Source: Mollicutes bacterium
GTDB lineage: Bacteria > Bacillota_I > Bacilli_A > Izemoplasmatales > Izemoplasmataceae
Reading direction: 5' to 3'
NCBI GenBank assembly: GCA_003559585.1
Contig: PWKX01000075.1
Coordinates: forward strand, 1-5,637
DNA length: 5,637 bases
The notes beneath the pieces were generated by a model, which saw only the letters and a list, made by a program, of their open reading frames with translations, did no database searches and had not been told where the DNA came from. The position numbers were made by a program, and so were the translations under genes. Below, piece by piece: positions 5,434 to 5,637 of this stretch. Within the stretch, counting starts at the first letter, position 1. Each line of letters begins with the position of its first letter.

Positions 5434-5449
5434 CACAGTTAACCGTCAA
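5421..5449 (-). promoter_or_regulatory. Promoter of the GntR-ABC-DUF5131 operon
   Basis: On the minus strand TTGACG (5449-5444) and TATAAT (5426-5421) are separated by exactly 17 bases, a near-consensus sigma-A-type promoter. Transcription would start near 5414, leaving a leader of under 20 nt that contains the TAGGAGG SD of the regulator gene. The strength of the promoter suggests that expression is limited mainly by repression at the overlapping palindrome. Confidence 0.88.
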
Positions 5450-5491
5450 TAAGAAAATGATAGTTTTAAAATGGACATGCTTTTCAGCTTT

Positions 5492-5527
5492 AAAAAACCC
5501 ATCAACCTTAACTGAGGTAGATGGGTT
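5492..5527 (-). terminator. Terminator of a minus-strand gene beyond the right edge
   Basis: A 13-bp stem with one mismatch pairs 5496-5508 with 5515-5527 (core AACCCATC with GATGGGTT), loop of six bases. On the minus strand it is followed by six Ts (5497-5492). It lies 43 bases upstream of the operon promoter and would keep transcription from the right out of the operon. Bases 5528-5637 show no gene that can be supported. One minus-strand frame runs in from the right edge to a TGA at 5608-5606 and could be the last codons of that gene, but nine codons cannot establish it. Confidence 0.82.
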
Positions 5528-5637
5528 AAGCGCTTCAAGCTATCTTAAGTAAATCGTGCGTTAAAACAAACCTAAGTTTTCATATAAAAACCTAAAACAA
5601 AGGCTTCAGTGTGTTATCTCTTCAGTTACACCTAGAA

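Noticed and set aside
5606..5637. C-terminal end of a minus-strand gene entering from the right
   Set aside because: One frame is open for nine codons to a TGA. The terminator at 5492-5527 makes a gene there likely, but nine codons cannot fix the frame or product.
1..5637. CRISPR array, insertion sequence, tRNA or rRNA
   Set aside because: No regularly spaced repeats, transposase-like frame with terminal repeats, cloverleaf or ribosomal RNA sequence was seen.

Overview
The window looks like a chromosomal segment from a low-GC Gram-positive lineage, possibly Acholeplasma or a related mollicute or Firmicute. The basis is the AT-rich sequence, strong AGGAGG-type ribosome binding sites, sigma-A-like promoters and U-tailed hairpin terminators. 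TGG is used for Trp, and the one functional TGA (end of the ABC ATPase gene) acts as a stop inside a TGATG stop/start overlap, so the standard bacterial code applies. The genus is inference.

Layout. Bases 1-71 hold the first 23 codons of an unrecognised minus-strand gene that runs off the left edge. Bases 72-539 have no clear protein gene. They carry a probable promoter for that partial gene, a pair of overlapping minus-strand terminator hairpins with no gene in front of them, and a TTGACA -35 element upstream of these, which together outline a possible ~125-nt RNA. Bases 540-1829 (+) encode a 429-aa membrane protein with a DUF4234-like region and a C-terminal SHOCT motif. It converges, across a shared bidirectional terminator, on a minus-strand gene (1887-2564) for an unrecognised 225-aa membrane protein.

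Bases 2738-5449 hold the main unit, a minus-strand operon in the order GntR/YtrA-type repressor, ABC ATPase, ABC-2-like permease, DUF5131 (phage Gp37/Gp68-type) protein. It has a near-consensus promoter (TTGACG, 17 bp, TATAAT), a perfect 8-6-8 palindrome over the -10 box that is the likely repressor site, overlapping or closely packed genes, and one terminator after the last gene. The repressor probably controls its own promoter in response to whatever the transporter handles. The unusual member is the DUF5131 protein, a cysteine-motif family not normally thought of as part of a YtrAB-like transporter. Bases 5492-5527 form a terminator for a minus-strand gene beyond the right edge.

Several starts given here are shorter than the longest possible reading frame, because ribosome binding sites or promoters decide them. 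I see no tRNA, rRNA, CRISPR array, insertion sequence or known defence system. The DUF5131-transporter operon and the orphan terminator region are the items most worth a second look.
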